A DNA stretch of 64,000 nucleotides from Streptomyces sp. NBC_00247 (GCF_036188265.1 NZ_CP108093.1:558001-622000); one strand, 5' to 3'; counted from the stretch's first letter, positions 26,649-36,370 are shown. Notes: a model not told the origin generated them from the letters alone. Made by a program: numbers and translations.

Positions 26649-27524
26649 TCAGGAGGCGTCGCCGAGCAGCGCCGCGCGGACGCGGGCCACGGTCGCCTCG
26701 TTCCTGCCGACCGCGAACGGCAGGTCGTTGTCGCCGGCCAGCCTGAACTTCGCGCCGGACAACGTGGCGTGGGAGCCGCCGGACTCGGCGACCAGCAGCA
26801 GCCCCGCGGCGTGGTCCCAGGCGAACTCCCAGTTGAAGGCGAGCGCGTCGAGGTCGCCACGGGCGACGGCCAGGTACTCGAGTCCGGCCGAACCGCAGGC
26901 GCGCGCGTCGATGCCCTCGGTCCGCAGACCGAGCAGGGCTCGCTTCTGCTCCTCGGTGGTGAAGTCGGGGTGGGACATCGCGACCTTCAGTACGGCACCG
27001 GGTTCGGGCGAGCCGGACCTGAGCGGCTTCCCGTTGAGCGTGGCGCCCCTGCCGCGTACGGCGACGGCCATCTGCTGGAGCACGGGGGCGTACGTCCACG
27101 AGGCGATGAGTTCACCCTGGTGGGCGAGTGCGACGAGGGTGCAGAATCCGGCCTCGCCGCGGACGAACTGGCGGGTGCCGTCCACGGGGTCCACGATCCA
27201 CACCGGCGCGTCCCCGGACAGCGCGCCGTACACGGCCGGATCGGCGTGCACGGCCTCCTCGCCGACCACCACCGATCCCGGCAGGATGCGGGTCAGAGCG
27301 GCGGTGAGGTTCTTCTCCGCCTCCCGGTCCGCGCTGGTGACGAGGTCGTGCGGCCCGCTCTTCTCGATGATGTCGTCGGCGGCGAGCTTGCGGTGCCGGG
27401 GCATGATCTCGGCGGCCACCGCCGCGCGTACCGCCTCCTCGACCACCGCCACCTGCCCGATGCTCCCGGCGCCCGCGGCGTTCTCGGTGTTCGTTGCGTT
27501 TTCGGCGAGAAAGTCATCGATCAT
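26649..27524 (-). CDS. inositol-monophosphatase-family phosphatase
   Basis: 291 residues. Metal-binding signatures VVGEEAVHAD (E89/E90) and WIVDPVDGTRQFVRG (D112, D115, G116, T117), then the late WDHAAGLLLVAESGG block. Such enzymes dephosphorylate inositol phosphate, PAP/PAPS (CysQ) or histidinol phosphate; the AAEIMPR and SGPHDLVTSAD start resembles histidinol-phosphatase and SuhB types equally. ATG 27524 with GGAGAC upstream. Confidence 0.85.
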   Translation of the reverse strand: MIDDFLAENATNTENAAGAGSIGQVAVVEEAVRAAVAAEIMPRHRKLAADDIIEKSGPHDLVTSADREAEKNLTAALTRILPGSVVVGEEAVHADPAVYGALSGDAPVWIVDPVDGTRQFVRGEAGFCTLVALAHQGELIASWTYAPVLQQMAVAVRGRGATLNGKPLRSGSPEPGAVLKVAMSHPDFTTEEQKRALLGLRTEGIDARACGSAGLEYLAVARGDLDALAFNWEFAWDHAAGLLLVAESGGSHATLSGAKFRLAGDNDLPFAVGRNEATVARVRAALLGDAS

Positions 27525-27622
27525 GTCTCCAGCTAAGCACGGTCCGGCCGAACCCCCGAGGGCGGACAGGTTTCCGGGCCGGGAAACCCCCGGTCCGGGC
27601 GGGACGGCCACTGCGGGAGAGG

Positions 27623-27640
27623 CCGCCCCGCCCGGGGCGG
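27623..27640 (-). terminator. short GC-rich hairpin after the GNAT gene
   Basis: Seven-bp stem CCGCCCC/GGGGCGG with a 4-nt loop, directly after the GNAT stop codon. No T run. Confidence 0.5.
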
Positions 27641-27641
27641 G

Positions 27642-28415
27642 TCAGGCTTCGAGCCTCATGTAGAGCCGGGTGCCCCGCGGCCGGTAGCCGATCCGCTCGT
27701 ACACCCGGCGTGAGCCCTCGCCGGAGAACTCCAGCCAGACCGATTCGGCGCCCCGGTCGAACATGGCCCCGGTCAGTGCGGCCGTGACCGCGCCGGCGAT
27801 GCCCCGGCCCCGGAAGGCGGGGCGGGTACCGACGCCGGCGAGTTCCGCCGTACCCACCGCGGGCGCGGAACAGGAGGCGGCGCCCGCGCAGGTCCCGTCG
27901 GGCGCCCGGACGAAGCGGACGCCACCACCACCGTCCTCCAGCTTCCGCAGGCGGGCCACGCCGTGCGCGGAGGAGGCGTGGACCCCCTCGAAGGATTCAC
28001 CGAGGGCGGCGTCCACCGCCGCGTACTCCTCGTCAAAGGCCGGGGTCTCCACGAGGAGGGCAGGGTCCACGCCGCCCTTGCCGCCGGACGGCGGCAGGAT
28101 CAGGGTGGCGGGGGTGCAGACCAGGTAGGAGTGCGCTTCCTCGACGGTGAAGCCCGCGTTCCGCAGCGCCGCCTCCACGGCGGGGGCGGCGTCCGGCGCG
28201 AACTCCAGGCGCGGCAGCAGCCCACGCATGCGGAAGGCGTCGATCAGGGAGCTCACGTCGGCGCTCGTCGGCCGGGCGCCGGGGAGCGGGGTGGCGTAGT
28301 TGATGAAGGGACTGGCCGTGGCGGGATCGAATCCCGCCACGAATCCGCCGGTCTCCACGACGTCGGGACGACGCTGGAGATTGGCGACGGCAAAGCTCTG
28401 GACGTTGGTGTCCAC
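27642..28415 (-). CDS. GNAT-family N-acetyltransferase
   Basis: About 257 residues from GTG 28415; an in-frame GTG at 28490 would add 25 residues. The acetyl-CoA-binding motif lies near residue 200: AGVGTRPAFRGRGIAGAVTAAL (R-G-R-G-I-A), followed by YERIGYRPRGT near the C-terminus. The N-terminal half is divergent, as in two-domain GNATs. Substrate unknown. Confidence 0.8.
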   Translation of the reverse strand: MDTNVQSFAVANLQRRPDVVETGGFVAGFDPATASPFINYATPLPGARPTSADVSSLIDAFRMRGLLPRLEFAPDAAPAVEAALRNAGFTVEEAHSYLVCTPATLILPPSGGKGGVDPALLVETPAFDEEYAAVDAALGESFEGVHASSAHGVARLRKLEDGGGGVRFVRAPDGTCAGAASCSAPAVGTAELAGVGTRPAFRGRGIAGAVTAALTGAMFDRGAESVWLEFSGEGSRRVYERIGYRPRGTRLYMRLEA

Positions 28416-28928
28416 GATGATGTCGACCTCACGAAAGTGACAGGAGGAAGCGTGGCTCCCACGGACCGTGACAGGTCCGCGGAGACGCACGCACGCTGAA
28501 GGCTCTCCGGGCAGGGAGGAGCCGACGGTGCCTTGGGCACCGTCTCGTGGGGCCGCCGTCGGATACGGGCGTGGTACTACCGGCCGGTGCCGCTGGGGCT
28601 ACCGGTGGAGACCGACGACGGCCGCTGTGGACGCCGCAGGCACAGGCTCACTCCTTCATGATCCGTTCGTGCGCTTCCAAAAGACCCGGAAGCGCACGCT
28701 CTCCGTCGAGAGGTCCGGTTCAGCCTGACACCGCCCCCTCCGGCGGGCAAGGGGTTTTCCGGGCCGCGCGGACCCGGCAGCCGGTGCGCGGCCCGGGTAC
28801 CGGGAGTCCTCGGCAGGGAAAGGGACACGCCTCCGGCCCCGGCCGGTTGGCATCACCGGGGCGGTCCGTCCTACGGTCGACAGGACGGCAGACCCACGAC
28901 ACGAACCCACGACCCGGAGATGTGCGAC
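28416..28928. other. 513-bp intergenic region, no gene seen
   Basis: Divergent gap between the GNAT and the PfpI/Hsp31-like gene. No frame has convincing codon structure. CCGTCCT at 28866-28872 and AGGACGG at 28882-28888 form an inverted repeat 41 bp before the rightward start and could be an operator. Confidence 0.45.
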
Positions 28929-29624
28929 ATGGCGAAGATCCTTTTTGTGGTGACCGGCGCGGACCACTGGACCCTGGCGGACGGCAGCAAGCACCCCACC
29001 GGCTTCTGGGCCGAGGAGGCCGTCGCCCCGTACGAGGCGTTCAAGGCGGCGGGCCATGAGGTCGTCGTCGCCACCCCGGGCGGGGTCGAGCCCACGGTGG
29101 ACCGGGGAAGCCTGGCCCCCGACGTCAACGGCGGCAAGGAGAACGCCGACCGGATCGCCGCGGCGCTGGACGGCATGGACGAGCTGCGTACGCCGCTGGC
29201 CCTGGACGACGTCCGGCTGGACGAGTACGACGCGGTGTTCTACCCCGGCGGCCATGGGCCCATGGAGGACCTCGCCGTCGACCCGGTGTCCGGCGATCTG
29301 CTGACCCGCGCCCTGGATTCGGGCAAACCGCTGGGAGTGGTGTGCCACGCGCCGGCCGCCCTGCTCGCCGCGAAGCGCCCGGACGGCTCCCCCACCTTCG
29401 CCGGGTACCGGCTGACCGGGTTCACCAACGCGGAGGAGACCCAGGCCGGCTTCGCGGACAAGGCGCGCTGGCTGCTCCAGGACAGGCTGGTGGAGCTGGG
29501 TGCGGACTTCCGGGAGAGCGACCCGTGGGCGCCGTACGTGATCACCGACCGCAACCTGATCACTGGTCAGAATCCGGCGTCGTCGGCGCCGTTGGCCGCC
29601 GAGATGGTCGAAAGGCTCGGCTGA
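28929..29624 (+). CDS. DJ-1/PfpI-superfamily protein (Hsp31-like glutamine-amidotransferase fold)
   Basis: 231 residues. The nucleophile elbow GVVCHAPAAL carries the conserved cysteine; the acidic partner is in TGFWAEEAVAPYEAF. VFYPGGHGPMEDL is typical of the Hsp31/glyoxalase III-like subgroup. ATG 28929 is chosen because GGAG lies nine bases upstream; ATG 28920 is too close to it. Likely roles are glyoxal/methylglyoxal detoxification or protein repair. Confidence 0.85.
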   Translation: MAKILFVVTGADHWTLADGSKHPTGFWAEEAVAPYEAFKAAGHEVVVATPGGVEPTVDRGSLAPDVNGGKENADRIAAALDGMDELRTPLALDDVRLDEYDAVFYPGGHGPMEDLAVDPVSGDLLTRALDSGKPLGVVCHAPAALLAAKRPDGSPTFAGYRLTGFTNAEETQAGFADKARWLLQDRLVELGADFRESDPWAPYVITDRNLITGQNPASSAPLAAEMVERLG

Positions 29625-29725
29625 AACTCCCGTTCGCCCCGAAACCGCCCCCGCACCGGCCTTGGGGGCCGGTCGTGACCGGTCCCGGTCGCCGGGTCTC
29701 GATCAGTACCGGTCGCCGGTCGCGA

Positions 29726-30109
29726 TCAGTACCAGTCGCGGTGGGCGGGCGGCTGGCAGAGTTCGAGGATCACGTCGCCCGCCTCCGGCTCCTCGGCCGG
29801 GAGCGGGCGCACCCGGGCGCCGACCTCCACCAGGTGCGGAGCGGCCCCCACGACCTGGCAGCGGAAGACGAACCCTTCCGGGAACCGGACCAGGGACTCG
29901 TTGCGGGCGTCTTCGGTGTAGCGGTGGACGACTGCGGTCCGCACGACGACTCCGTCTCCGGAGCTTCGCTCCGGGGTGAAGTCGCTCGACGCGCAGATCG
30001 GGCAGAGCAGCCTCCGGAAGGAGGCCGTACCGCACCAGCGGCAGCGCTGGTAGGGCAGCCCCGCTTCTTCGGCCACCTGGTGCGCGGTGCCACTTGCTGA
30101 CGGGAACAT
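29726..30109 (-). CDS. DUF35 family zinc-ribbon/OB-fold protein (acyl-CoA-associated)
   Basis: 127 residues. Rubredoxin-like zinc ribbon with CRWC and CPIC pairs near residues 23-44, then an OB-fold (VVRTAVVHRY...FVFRCQVVGA...LVEVGARVRPL). DUF35 proteins accompany thiolases, acyl-CoA dehydrogenases and steroid/aromatic acyl-CoA enzymes as partner subunits. ATG 30109. Two copies of a TetR-type palindrome lie 68-103 bp upstream, and related sites flank etfB, so it is probably co-regulated with etfBA. Confidence 0.82.
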   Translation of the reverse strand: MFPSASGTAHQVAEEAGLPYQRCRWCGTASFRRLLCPICASSDFTPERSSGDGVVVRTAVVHRYTEDARNESLVRFPEGFVFRCQVVGAAPHLVEVGARVRPLPAEEPEAGDVILELCQPPAHRDWY

Positions 30110-30176
30110 GTCGGGACCCCCTGCGCTCGGCTCGGACGCGCCGCACCTCGGCAGCGGCGGCGCGTCCGCACCATAT

Positions 30177-30212
30177 GGCACTCAGTGCCTAGCCGTAAAG
30201 ACACTGAGTGCC
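30177..30212. promoter_or_regulatory. paired TetR-type operators upstream of the DUF35 gene
   Basis: GGCACTCAGTGCC (30177-30189) is a perfect 13-bp palindrome around a central base. GACACTGAGTGCC (30200-30212) is a second copy with one changed base. Centres are 23 bp apart. The same element occurs upstream of etfB (31033-31067). Confidence 0.8.
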
Positions 30213-30223
30213 GATTGTTGCAC

Positions 30224-31000
30224 TCAATCGTGCCCTACGGCCGCCTCGATCTGCTGGACGACCCTCCACATCGGGGTTCCGCGCTGCGCGACCATGACGA
30301 TCACATCCCGCGCGGCCCACTCCGCCGCGACCTGCGGGCCGTCCGCACCGCGTATGTCCGGCATCGCGCGCCCCACGGCTCCGGCCCGGGTGGACCACAA
30401 CTCGCGCACCACGCCGAGGGCGTTGTCGACGGCCGCCCAGGCGTCCCCCTCGCCGCCCGACCGCAACCAGAGGCGGAGGCCGTTGTTGTGCGCCGCCGCG
30501 ACCGAGGCGGCGGCCACCTCCGCCCGCAGCACACCGTCGGGCAAGTCACGGTAGGCATGCCGGAGATAGCCCGCGAAGGTCTGCTCGTAGCGGCGCACGA
30601 CGGAGAGTTCATAGCTCCGAAGCCCCGGCACCTCCCGGGTCAACCGATAGCGCTGGACCGAGAATTCGGGCTTCGCCGCGTACATGCTCAGCACGATCCG
30701 CGCCGCTTCGCAGACCGTGCCGATGGGGTCGGCGGCATCCCTGCCGTCCGCGATCTCCGAGGCTTCGGCAGCCGCGAGGAAGGCCGTCGTCTCCGCGAGG
30801 CAGCTCTCGTGGTCCGGGAAGACCACGTCCTCCTTCGACGGGAAGTAGCGGAAGAAGGAGCGGCGCCCGACCCCGGCGCGCGCCACGATGTCGTCCACCG
30901 TGGTCCGTTCGAAGCCCTTCTCCACGAAGAGCTCGAACGCCGCCTCGGCGAGCCCCTCCCGCATGGGAGCCTTCTTCGCTGGTCTGCGCGCATCGGTCAT
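30224..31000 (-). CDS. TetR-family regulator
   Basis: 258 residues from ATG 31000. Helix-turn-helix TTVDDIVARAGVGRRSFFRYFPSKEDVV at about 33-60. The C-terminal domain is helical and of the usual size for ligand binding. Divergent from etfBA. Palindromes of one type lie in the tetR-etfB gap and upstream of the DUF35 gene, which is transcribed in the same direction as tetR. The regulated process probably involves acyl-CoA oxidation, and the ligand may be an acyl-CoA (inference). Confidence 0.88.
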   Translation of the reverse strand: MTDARRPAKKAPMREGLAEAAFELFVEKGFERTTVDDIVARAGVGRRSFFRYFPSKEDVVFPDHESCLAETTAFLAAAEASEIADGRDAADPIGTVCEAARIVLSMYAAKPEFSVQRYRLTREVPGLRSYELSVVRRYEQTFAGYLRHAYRDLPDGVLRAEVAAASVAAAHNNGLRLWLRSGGEGDAWAAVDNALGVVRELWSTRAGAVGRAMPDIRGADGPQVAAEWAARDVIVMVAQRGTPMWRVVQQIEAAVGHD

Positions 31001-31032
31001 GCCGCGCAACGTAGCACCGGACACCTCGATCT

Positions 31033-31067
31033 GGCACCGCGTACCTTTACAGAGGGTACTGAGTGCC
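31033..31067. promoter_or_regulatory. paired TetR-type operators between tetR and etfB
   Basis: GGTACTGAGTGCC (31055-31067) differs by one base from the consensus GGCACTGAGTGCC. GGCACCGCGTACC (31033-31045), read in reverse, matches it at 11 of 13 positions. Centres are 22 bp apart, nearly the spacing of the pair at 30177-30212. Confidence 0.75.
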
Positions 31068-31110
31068 ATAATCTCGACACTACGAACCACCACCAGGTAG
31101 GAGAGCCGGC

Positions 31111-31896
31111 GTGAGCTTGAGGATCGTTGTCTGTGTGAAGTACGTGCCCGACGCGACCGGTGACCGGGGGTTCGCCGATGACCTGACGGTGGACCGTGAG
31201 GATGTGGACGGTCTGTTGTCGGAGCTGGACGAGTACGCGGTCGAGCAGGCGTTGCAGATCGCGGACGCGGCGGACGACGCGGAGGTCACCGTGGTGACGG
31301 TGGGTCCGGAGGACGCGAAGGACGCGTTGCGCAAGGCGTTGTCGATGGGTGCGGACAAGGCGGTGCACGTCGAGGACGATTCTCTGCACGGCAGTGACGT
31401 GATGGGTACGTCGTTGGTGCTGGCGAAGGCGATCGAGAAGACGGGTTACGACCTGGTGGTCTGCGGGATGGCGTCGACGGACGGGACGATGGGGGTGCTG
31501 CCGGCGGTGCTGGCGGAGCGTCTGGGTGTGCCGCAGGTGACGTTGCTGTCGGAGGTTTCGGTGTCGGGTGGCACGGTGACCGGGCGTCGGGACGGTGACA
31601 CGGCGTCGGAGGAGCTGGAGGCGTCGTTGCCGGCGGTGGTGTCGGTGACGGACCAGTCGGGCGAGGCGCGTTACCCGTCGTTCAAGGGGATCATGGCGGC
31701 GAAGAAGAAGCCGGTCGAGGGCCTGGATCTGGACGATCTGGGGATCGGGGCGGACGAGGTCGGTCTGGCGGGTGCGTGGACGGTCGTGGACGCGGTGGTG
31801 GAGCGTCCGGCGCGTACGGCGGGCACGATCGTGAAGGACGAGGGTGAGGGCGGGAAGAAGCTCGCCGAGTTCCTCGTGGGCCAGAAGTTCATCTGA
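31111..31896 (+). CDS. etfB: electron transfer flavoprotein, beta subunit
   Basis: 261 residues from GTG 31111 with AGGAGAG upstream. N-terminal IVVCVKYVPD, AMP-binding-domain features DAEVTVVTVGPEDAKDALRKAL and the MGTSLVLAKAIEKTGYDLVVCG block are typical. With etfA it carries electrons from acyl-CoA and related dehydrogenases to ETF:quinone oxidoreductase. First gene of an operon under the paired TetR operators. Confidence 0.95.
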   Translation: MSLRIVVCVKYVPDATGDRGFADDLTVDREDVDGLLSELDEYAVEQALQIADAADDAEVTVVTVGPEDAKDALRKALSMGADKAVHVEDDSLHGSDVMGTSLVLAKAIEKTGYDLVVCGMASTDGTMGVLPAVLAERLGVPQVTLLSEVSVSGGTVTGRRDGDTASEELEASLPAVVSVTDQSGEARYPSFKGIMAAKKKPVEGLDLDDLGIGADEVGLAGAWTVVDAVVERPARTAGTIVKDEGEGGKKLAEFLVGQKFI

Positions 31897-31988
31897 CTCT
31901 GCCGCGCTCAAGGCGTTCGGGCGGTGTTGTCCGGTCGCCGGTCTCCCTCTCTCTTCTCGTTTCTGATTTCGCAGGAAGTGGATGTTCC

Positions 31989-32951
31989 ATGGCTGAGGTT
32001 CTGGTTTTTGTCGATCACGTGGACGGTGCGGTGCGCAAGCCCACGCTGGAGCTGCTGACGTTGGCGCGGCGTCTGGGTGAGCCGGTGGCGGTGGCGTTGG
32101 GTGCGGGTGCGGCGGACACGGCGGGTGTGCTGGGTGAGCACGGTGCGGTGCGGGTGCTGACGTCGCAGGCGTCGGAGTTCGCGGAGTATCTGGTGGTGCC
32201 GAAGGTCGACGCGTTGCAGGCGGCGGTCGCTGCGGTGTCGCCGGTGGCGGTGTTGGTGCCGTCGTCGGCGGAGGGCAAGGAGGTCGCGGCGCGTCTGGCG
32301 GTGCGGATCGGTTCGGGGATCATCACGGACGCGGTGGATCTGGAGGCGGGTGAGTCGGGTCCGGTGGCGACGCAGTCGGCGTTCGCGGCGTCGTTCTCGG
32401 TGAAGTCGCGGGTCTCGCGTGGTGTGCCGGTGATCACGGTGAAGCCGAACTCGGCGCCGGTGGAGCCGGTCGCCGGCGCGGGTGTGGTGGAGGAGCTGGC
32501 GGTGGAGTTCTCGGCGGGTGCGTCGGGGACGAAGGTGCTGTCGCGGACGCCGCGTGCGTCGACGGGGCGTCCGGAGCTGACGGAGGCCGCGATCGTGGTG
32601 TCGGGCGGGCGGGGTGTCAACGGTGCGGAGAACTTCGCGGTGATCGAGGCGCTCGCTGACTCGCTGGGCGCGGCGGTCGGTGCGTCGCGGGCGGCGGTGG
32701 ACGCGGGCTGGTACCCGCACACCAACCAGGTCGGCCAGACGGGCAAGTCGGTGTCCCCGCAGCTGTACGTCGCCTCGGGTATCTCGGGTGCGATCCAGCA
32801 CCGGGCCGGTATGCAGACCTCGAAGACGATCGTCGCGGTGAACAAGGACGCCGAGGCCCCGATCTTCGAGCTCGTGGACTACGGCGTCGTGGGTGACCTC
32901 TTCGACGTGGTGCCCCAGCTCACCGAGGAGATCAACGCCCGTAAGGGCTGA
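31989..32951 (+). CDS. etfA: electron transfer flavoprotein, alpha subunit
   Basis: 320 residues, ATG 31989 behind GGAAGTGG, 92 bp after etfB. The C-terminal FAD domain is complete: [47 protein letters not shown], and [19 protein letters not shown]. Partner of EtfB. Confidence 0.95.
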   Translation: MAEVLVFVDHVDGAVRKPTLELLTLARRLGEPVAVALGAGAADTAGVLGEHGAVRVLTSQASEFAEYLVVPKVDALQAAVAAVSPVAVLVPSSAEGKEVAARLAVRIGSGIITDAVDLEAGESGPVATQSAFAASFSVKSRVSRGVPVITVKPNSAPVEPVAGAGVVEELAVEFSAGASGTKVLSRTPRASTGRPELTEAAIVVSGGRGVNGAENFAVIEALADSLGAAVGASRAAVDAGWYPHTNQVGQTGKSVSPQLYVASGISGAIQHRAGMQTSKTIVAVNKDAEAPIFELVDYGVVGDLFDVVPQLTEEINARKG

Positions 32952-32989
32952 ACACCCCTCCGCCCGCGACGGGTTCGCGGACGGAGGCC

Positions 32990-33043
32990 CACGTGAGCCG
33001 GAGGGGCCCCGCAGCTTGCTGCGGGGCCCCTCCGGCTCACGTG
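32990..33043 (+). terminator. very strong perfect hairpin after etfA
   Basis: Arms 32990-33015 and 33018-33043 are perfectly complementary over 26 bp with TT between them. It lies between the convergent etfA and glucanase genes and should terminate both. No T tract. Confidence 0.88.
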
Positions 33044-33085
33044 GTCACTCTCGCCGGCAGGCCACGACGGGCCCGCCGGATACCG

Positions 33086-34423
33086 CTATCCCACGGTGAA
33101 CTTCTGGGCGGCGGAGCTGTTGCAGTCCCAGATCTGGAGCCGGGTGCCGTTGGCGGTGGCGCCGTTCGGCGAGTCGACGCACCGGCCGCTGGTCGGGTTC
33201 TTCAGGGAGCCGTCGGACTGCTGCACCCAGGACTGGTAGCCGCCGGTGTTGCAGGTGGCGAGCTGGAGTTGAGTACCCCCGGCGCTGTTGCCGCCGGCGA
33301 TGTCCAGGCACTTGCCCAGGGTCTGCAGGCTCTGACCGCTCCAGGTCCAGTGCTGGTCCTTCGCCGCCGACTGGCAGTCCCACAGCTGGACGGCGGTACC
33401 GTCGCCGCCGTTGTCGTCACCCGCGACGTCCACGCACTTACCACCCGGACCGGTGATCGCCCTACCGGAGGCCGAACTACCTGAGCCGGGGGCCTTGTTG
33501 TAGACGGCGACCGAGTCGATGACCAGCTTGCCGCCGGAGACCGTGGCCGCGTTCGGACCGCCGCCGAAGGCGTCGGGGAAGCCACCGCCGATCGCCAGGT
33601 CGTAGATGATGTAGAACGGGTGGTCGATCGCGTCCGCCCAGGTCGTCGCGTCCACCTGGTTGGCGTAGATCGTGTAGTAGTTGTTCCCGTCGAGGTAGAA
33701 CCGGACCTGCTCCGGCGACACCGACCGGTCGATCTCCACCGCGTAGTCGTGGAAGCCGGTCTGGCACCCCGAACAGGCGCGCTCACCCGAGGTGATGCCG
33801 GTGCCCTCGTTGCACGGCCCGCCCGGACTGACACCGCAGTGGACCGCGCCGAAGACGGAGCTGCGGCCGTTGATGTCCTCCATGATGTCGATCTCGCCGG
33901 ACCTCGGCCAGGTCACCCCGGACCGCAGCGGCGCACCGAGCATCCAGAACGCGGGCCAGTAGCCCGCCCCGTTGGCGGTGGTGACGTTGGGCTGCTGGAG
34001 GACGGACTCCATGCGGACGACTCCGCCGGCCGGAGCGCCGAAGTTCGCCGACTGGGTCTCCACCCGCCCGGACGTCCATCCGGCACGCGGGTCGGAACCG
34101 GAGTGCAGCGCCTGGAGCACCAGATGGCTCTGACCGTCGTAGTAGACGTTCGAGGTGCTGCTGGTCATGGTCTCGATCTCACCGGTGCCGAAGTTGCTGC
34201 CCGGCCCGGTGTCGTACTTCCACAGCCCCTGGTCGATACCGGTGCCGGACGCGCCGTTGAAGTCGTCGCTCCAGGTGAGGGTGAAGCCCGACGGGGGCGC
34301 GGGGACGGACGCCTCGGCGTTCATCGTCCCGCCGACCGAGGCCACGATCGTGACCGCCACGACGGGAAGGAGTCTGAGCGCCCTCGCCCATCCGCCGAGC
34401 GTTTTCGACCTGTTCAAGCGCAT
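33086..34423 (-). CDS. secreted GH16 beta-glucanase with C-terminal ricin-B lectin (CBM13) domain
   Basis: 445 residues. Signal peptide at 1-38 with an arginine-containing start and cleavage near NAEAS. GH16 domain at about 42-300; catalytic signature GEIDIMED with E177, D179 and E182. Ricin-type trefoil from about 318 to the end with QHWTW, YQSWVQ and AQKFTV repeats (QxW-like). ATG 34423 has GGAGG upstream. It probably hydrolyses beta-1,3-glucan (laminarin, fungal walls), a common extracellular activity in streptomycetes; other GH16 activities such as agarase cannot be excluded. Confidence 0.9.
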   Translation of the reverse strand: MRLNRSKTLGGWARALRLLPVVAVTIVASVGGTMNAEASVPAPPSGFTLTWSDDFNGASGTGIDQGLWKYDTGPGSNFGTGEIETMTSSTSNVYYDGQSHLVLQALHSGSDPRAGWTSGRVETQSANFGAPAGGVVRMESVLQQPNVTTANGAGYWPAFWMLGAPLRSGVTWPRSGEIDIMEDINGRSSVFGAVHCGVSPGGPCNEGTGITSGERACSGCQTGFHDYAVEIDRSVSPEQVRFYLDGNNYYTIYANQVDATTWADAIDHPFYIIYDLAIGGGFPDAFGGGPNAATVSGGKLVIDSVAVYNKAPGSGSSASGRAITGPGGKCVDVAGDDNGGDGTAVQLWDCQSAAKDQHWTWSGQSLQTLGKCLDIAGGNSAGGTQLQLATCNTGGYQSWVQQSDGSLKNPTSGRCVDSPNGATANGTRLQIWDCNSSAAQKFTVG

Positions 34424-34904
34424 GTGTCCAACCTCCGGAACGGGGCGCGCCGCCGCGTGACCGCAACGTCGTCCCTGACGGGACATCACAGGGAGCCCGA
34501 AGTCGACGCACGTCACCCCGTCCGACGACAGAACGGACGCCCGGACATGTCATGTACGCAGCTTGTCGATCTTCTCCGTGTTCGACAAGACGGGCGACAC
34601 ACTTACTTGCACGGTGCACCCGGACTTCGGACGCCGGCACGGGCTCTCCGTCGTCCAGGTCGCAGACGCCGTACGGAAACACGGCGGGCATGGTCTCGCT
34701 GGAGCAGGGACGAGATGCGCCGGGGCCGTTGACATCCCTCGGGGTCGCTTGCAGACTCCAACCCGTCCTGGGGTGTGTTCCGGAAGTCCCGCCTGCCCGG
34801 CGGCGCCTGGCACGCGCGGTGGCCGCCCTGTCGGGATCACCACCCTGGCACATCCGGTATCTGCCGCACCACGCGAAGAACACGAGGGAAGAGGCGGTCC
34901 ACGC
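34424..34904. other. 481-bp divergent intergenic region
   Basis: No gene seen. It carries promoters for the glucanase and for the CoA-transferase/pobA operon. CTTGTCGA at 34562-34569 and TCGACAAG at 34582-34589 form an inverted repeat with a 12-bp spacer, a candidate operator. Confidence 0.45.
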
Positions 34905-35690
34905 ATGGACAAGGTGGTCGCTTCGGCGGCGCTCGCCGTGGCGGACGTGACGGACGGCGCCTCGCTGGCGGTGGGCGGTTTCGGGCTCAGCGGTGTGCCC
35001 GGTGCGCTGATCGACGCCGTGCACCGCGCGGGCGTCCGGGATCTCCGGATCGTGTCGAACAACTGTGGCGCGATGGACTCGGGGCTCGCGGTGCTGCTGG
35101 CCGACGGGCGGATCAGCCGGGTCACCGGCTCGTACATCGGCGCGAACAAGGAGTTCGCCCGGCAGTACCTCTCCGGGGAACTGGAGGTCGAGCTGATCCC
35201 GCAGGGGACCCTGGCCGAACGGCTGCGGGCGGGCGGCGCGGGCATCCCCGCCTTCTACACGCCCGCCGGGGTCGGCACCCAGGTCGCCGAGGGCGGTCTG
35301 CCGTGGCGGTACGACGGCGAGGGCGGGGTGGCGCTGGCCTCCCCCGCCAAGGAGGTACGCGCGTTCGACGGCGCGGAGTACGTCCTGGAGCGCGCCATCC
35401 GCACCGACTTCGCACTGGTACGGGCGGCGAAGGGCGACCGGCACGGCAACCTCGTCTTCAGCAAGTCCGCCCGCAACTTCAACCCCCTCGCCGCGACCGC
35501 CGGGCGCATCACCGTCGCGGAGGTCGAAGAGCTGGTCGAACCGGGCGGGATCGACCCGGACCACGTCCACCTGCCCGGGGTCTTCGTCCAGCGGGTCGTC
35601 GTGCTGACGCGGGAGCAGGCTTCCGACAAGAAGATCGAGAAACGCACGGTGACCGGGCGTCCGGTCGTCGGGCGGGAGGGCCGGGGCTGA
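34905..35690 (+). CDS. pcaI: 3-oxoacid CoA-transferase subunit A (beta-ketoadipate type)
   Basis: 261 residues from ATG 34905. Class I CoA-transferase alpha subunit: [17 protein letters not shown] glycine-rich start, [63 protein letters not shown]. Pairs with the next gene (stop and start overlap as TGATG). Because pobA follows, the likely substrate is beta-ketoadipate from the protocatechuate branch; succinyl-CoA:acetoacetate transferase is the alternative. Confidence 0.85.
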   Translation: MDKVVASAALAVADVTDGASLAVGGFGLSGVPGALIDAVHRAGVRDLRIVSNNCGAMDSGLAVLLADGRISRVTGSYIGANKEFARQYLSGELEVELIPQGTLAERLRAGGAGIPAFYTPAGVGTQVAEGGLPWRYDGEGGVALASPAKEVRAFDGAEYVLERAIRTDFALVRAAKGDRHGNLVFSKSARNFNPLAATAGRITVAEVEELVEPGGIDPDHVHLPGVFVQRVVVLTREQASDKKIEKRTVTGRPVVGREGRG

Positions 35691-36340
35691 TGGCCTGGAA
35701 CAGGGACGAGATGGCCGCGCGGGCCGCCGCCGAGCTGCGCGACGGCGAGTACGTCAACCTCGGCATCGGCCTTCCGACGCTGATCCCGAACCACCTCCCG
35801 CCCGGCGTGGAAGTGGTCCTGGAGTCGGAGAACGGCATTCTGGGAACAGGCCCGTTCCCGTACGAGGACGAGGTGGACCCGGACCTGATCAACGCGGGCA
35901 AGGAGACGGTCACCGTGCTGCCGGGGGCCTCCTTCTTCGACTCGGCGCTCTCCTTCGCCATGATCCGCGGCGGCCACATCGACGCCGCCGTGCTGGGCGC
36001 CATGCAGGTCTCGGCCACCGGGGACCTGGCCAACTGGGCGGTCCCCGGAAAGCTCGTCACCGGCATCGGGGGCGCGATGGACCTGGTGCACGGCGCCCGC
36101 CGCGTCATCGTGACCATGACGCACACGGCCAAGGACGGCAGCCCGAAGATCGTCGAGGAGTGCACACTGCCGCTGACCGGCAAGGCGTGCGTCGACCGGA
36201 TCGTCACCGATCTCGCCGTGATCGACGTGACCGTCGAAGGGCTGGTCCTCGTGGAGACCGCTCCCGGGGTGAGCGTCGCGGAGGTCGTCGCGCGGACGGC
36301 GGCACCGCTGCGCACGGCCGTGCCCTCCGCCGAGACGTGA
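35690..36340 (+). CDS. pcaJ: 3-oxoacid CoA-transferase subunit B (beta-ketoadipate type)
   Basis: 216 residues, ATG 35690 sharing a base with the subunit A stop. Catalytic glutamate E47 is in the class I motif [24 protein letters not shown] and [15 protein letters not shown] are subunit B blocks. Transfers CoA from succinyl-CoA to a 3-oxoacid. Confidence 0.87.
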   Translation: MAWNRDEMAARAAAELRDGEYVNLGIGLPTLIPNHLPPGVEVVLESENGILGTGPFPYEDEVDPDLINAGKETVTVLPGASFFDSALSFAMIRGGHIDAAVLGAMQVSATGDLANWAVPGKLVTGIGGAMDLVHGARRVIVTMTHTAKDGSPKIVEECTLPLTGKACVDRIVTDLAVIDVTVEGLVLVETAPGVSVAEVVARTAAPLRTAVPSAET

Positions 36341-36370
36341 ACGATCCCGCCGCACCGAGGAGAACCGCGC

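Noticed and set aside
31908..32845. Long antisense frames opposite etfA
   Set aside because: They are arginine/histidine-rich or serine/threonine-rich shadows produced by the codon pattern of etfA, which has a perfect family match.
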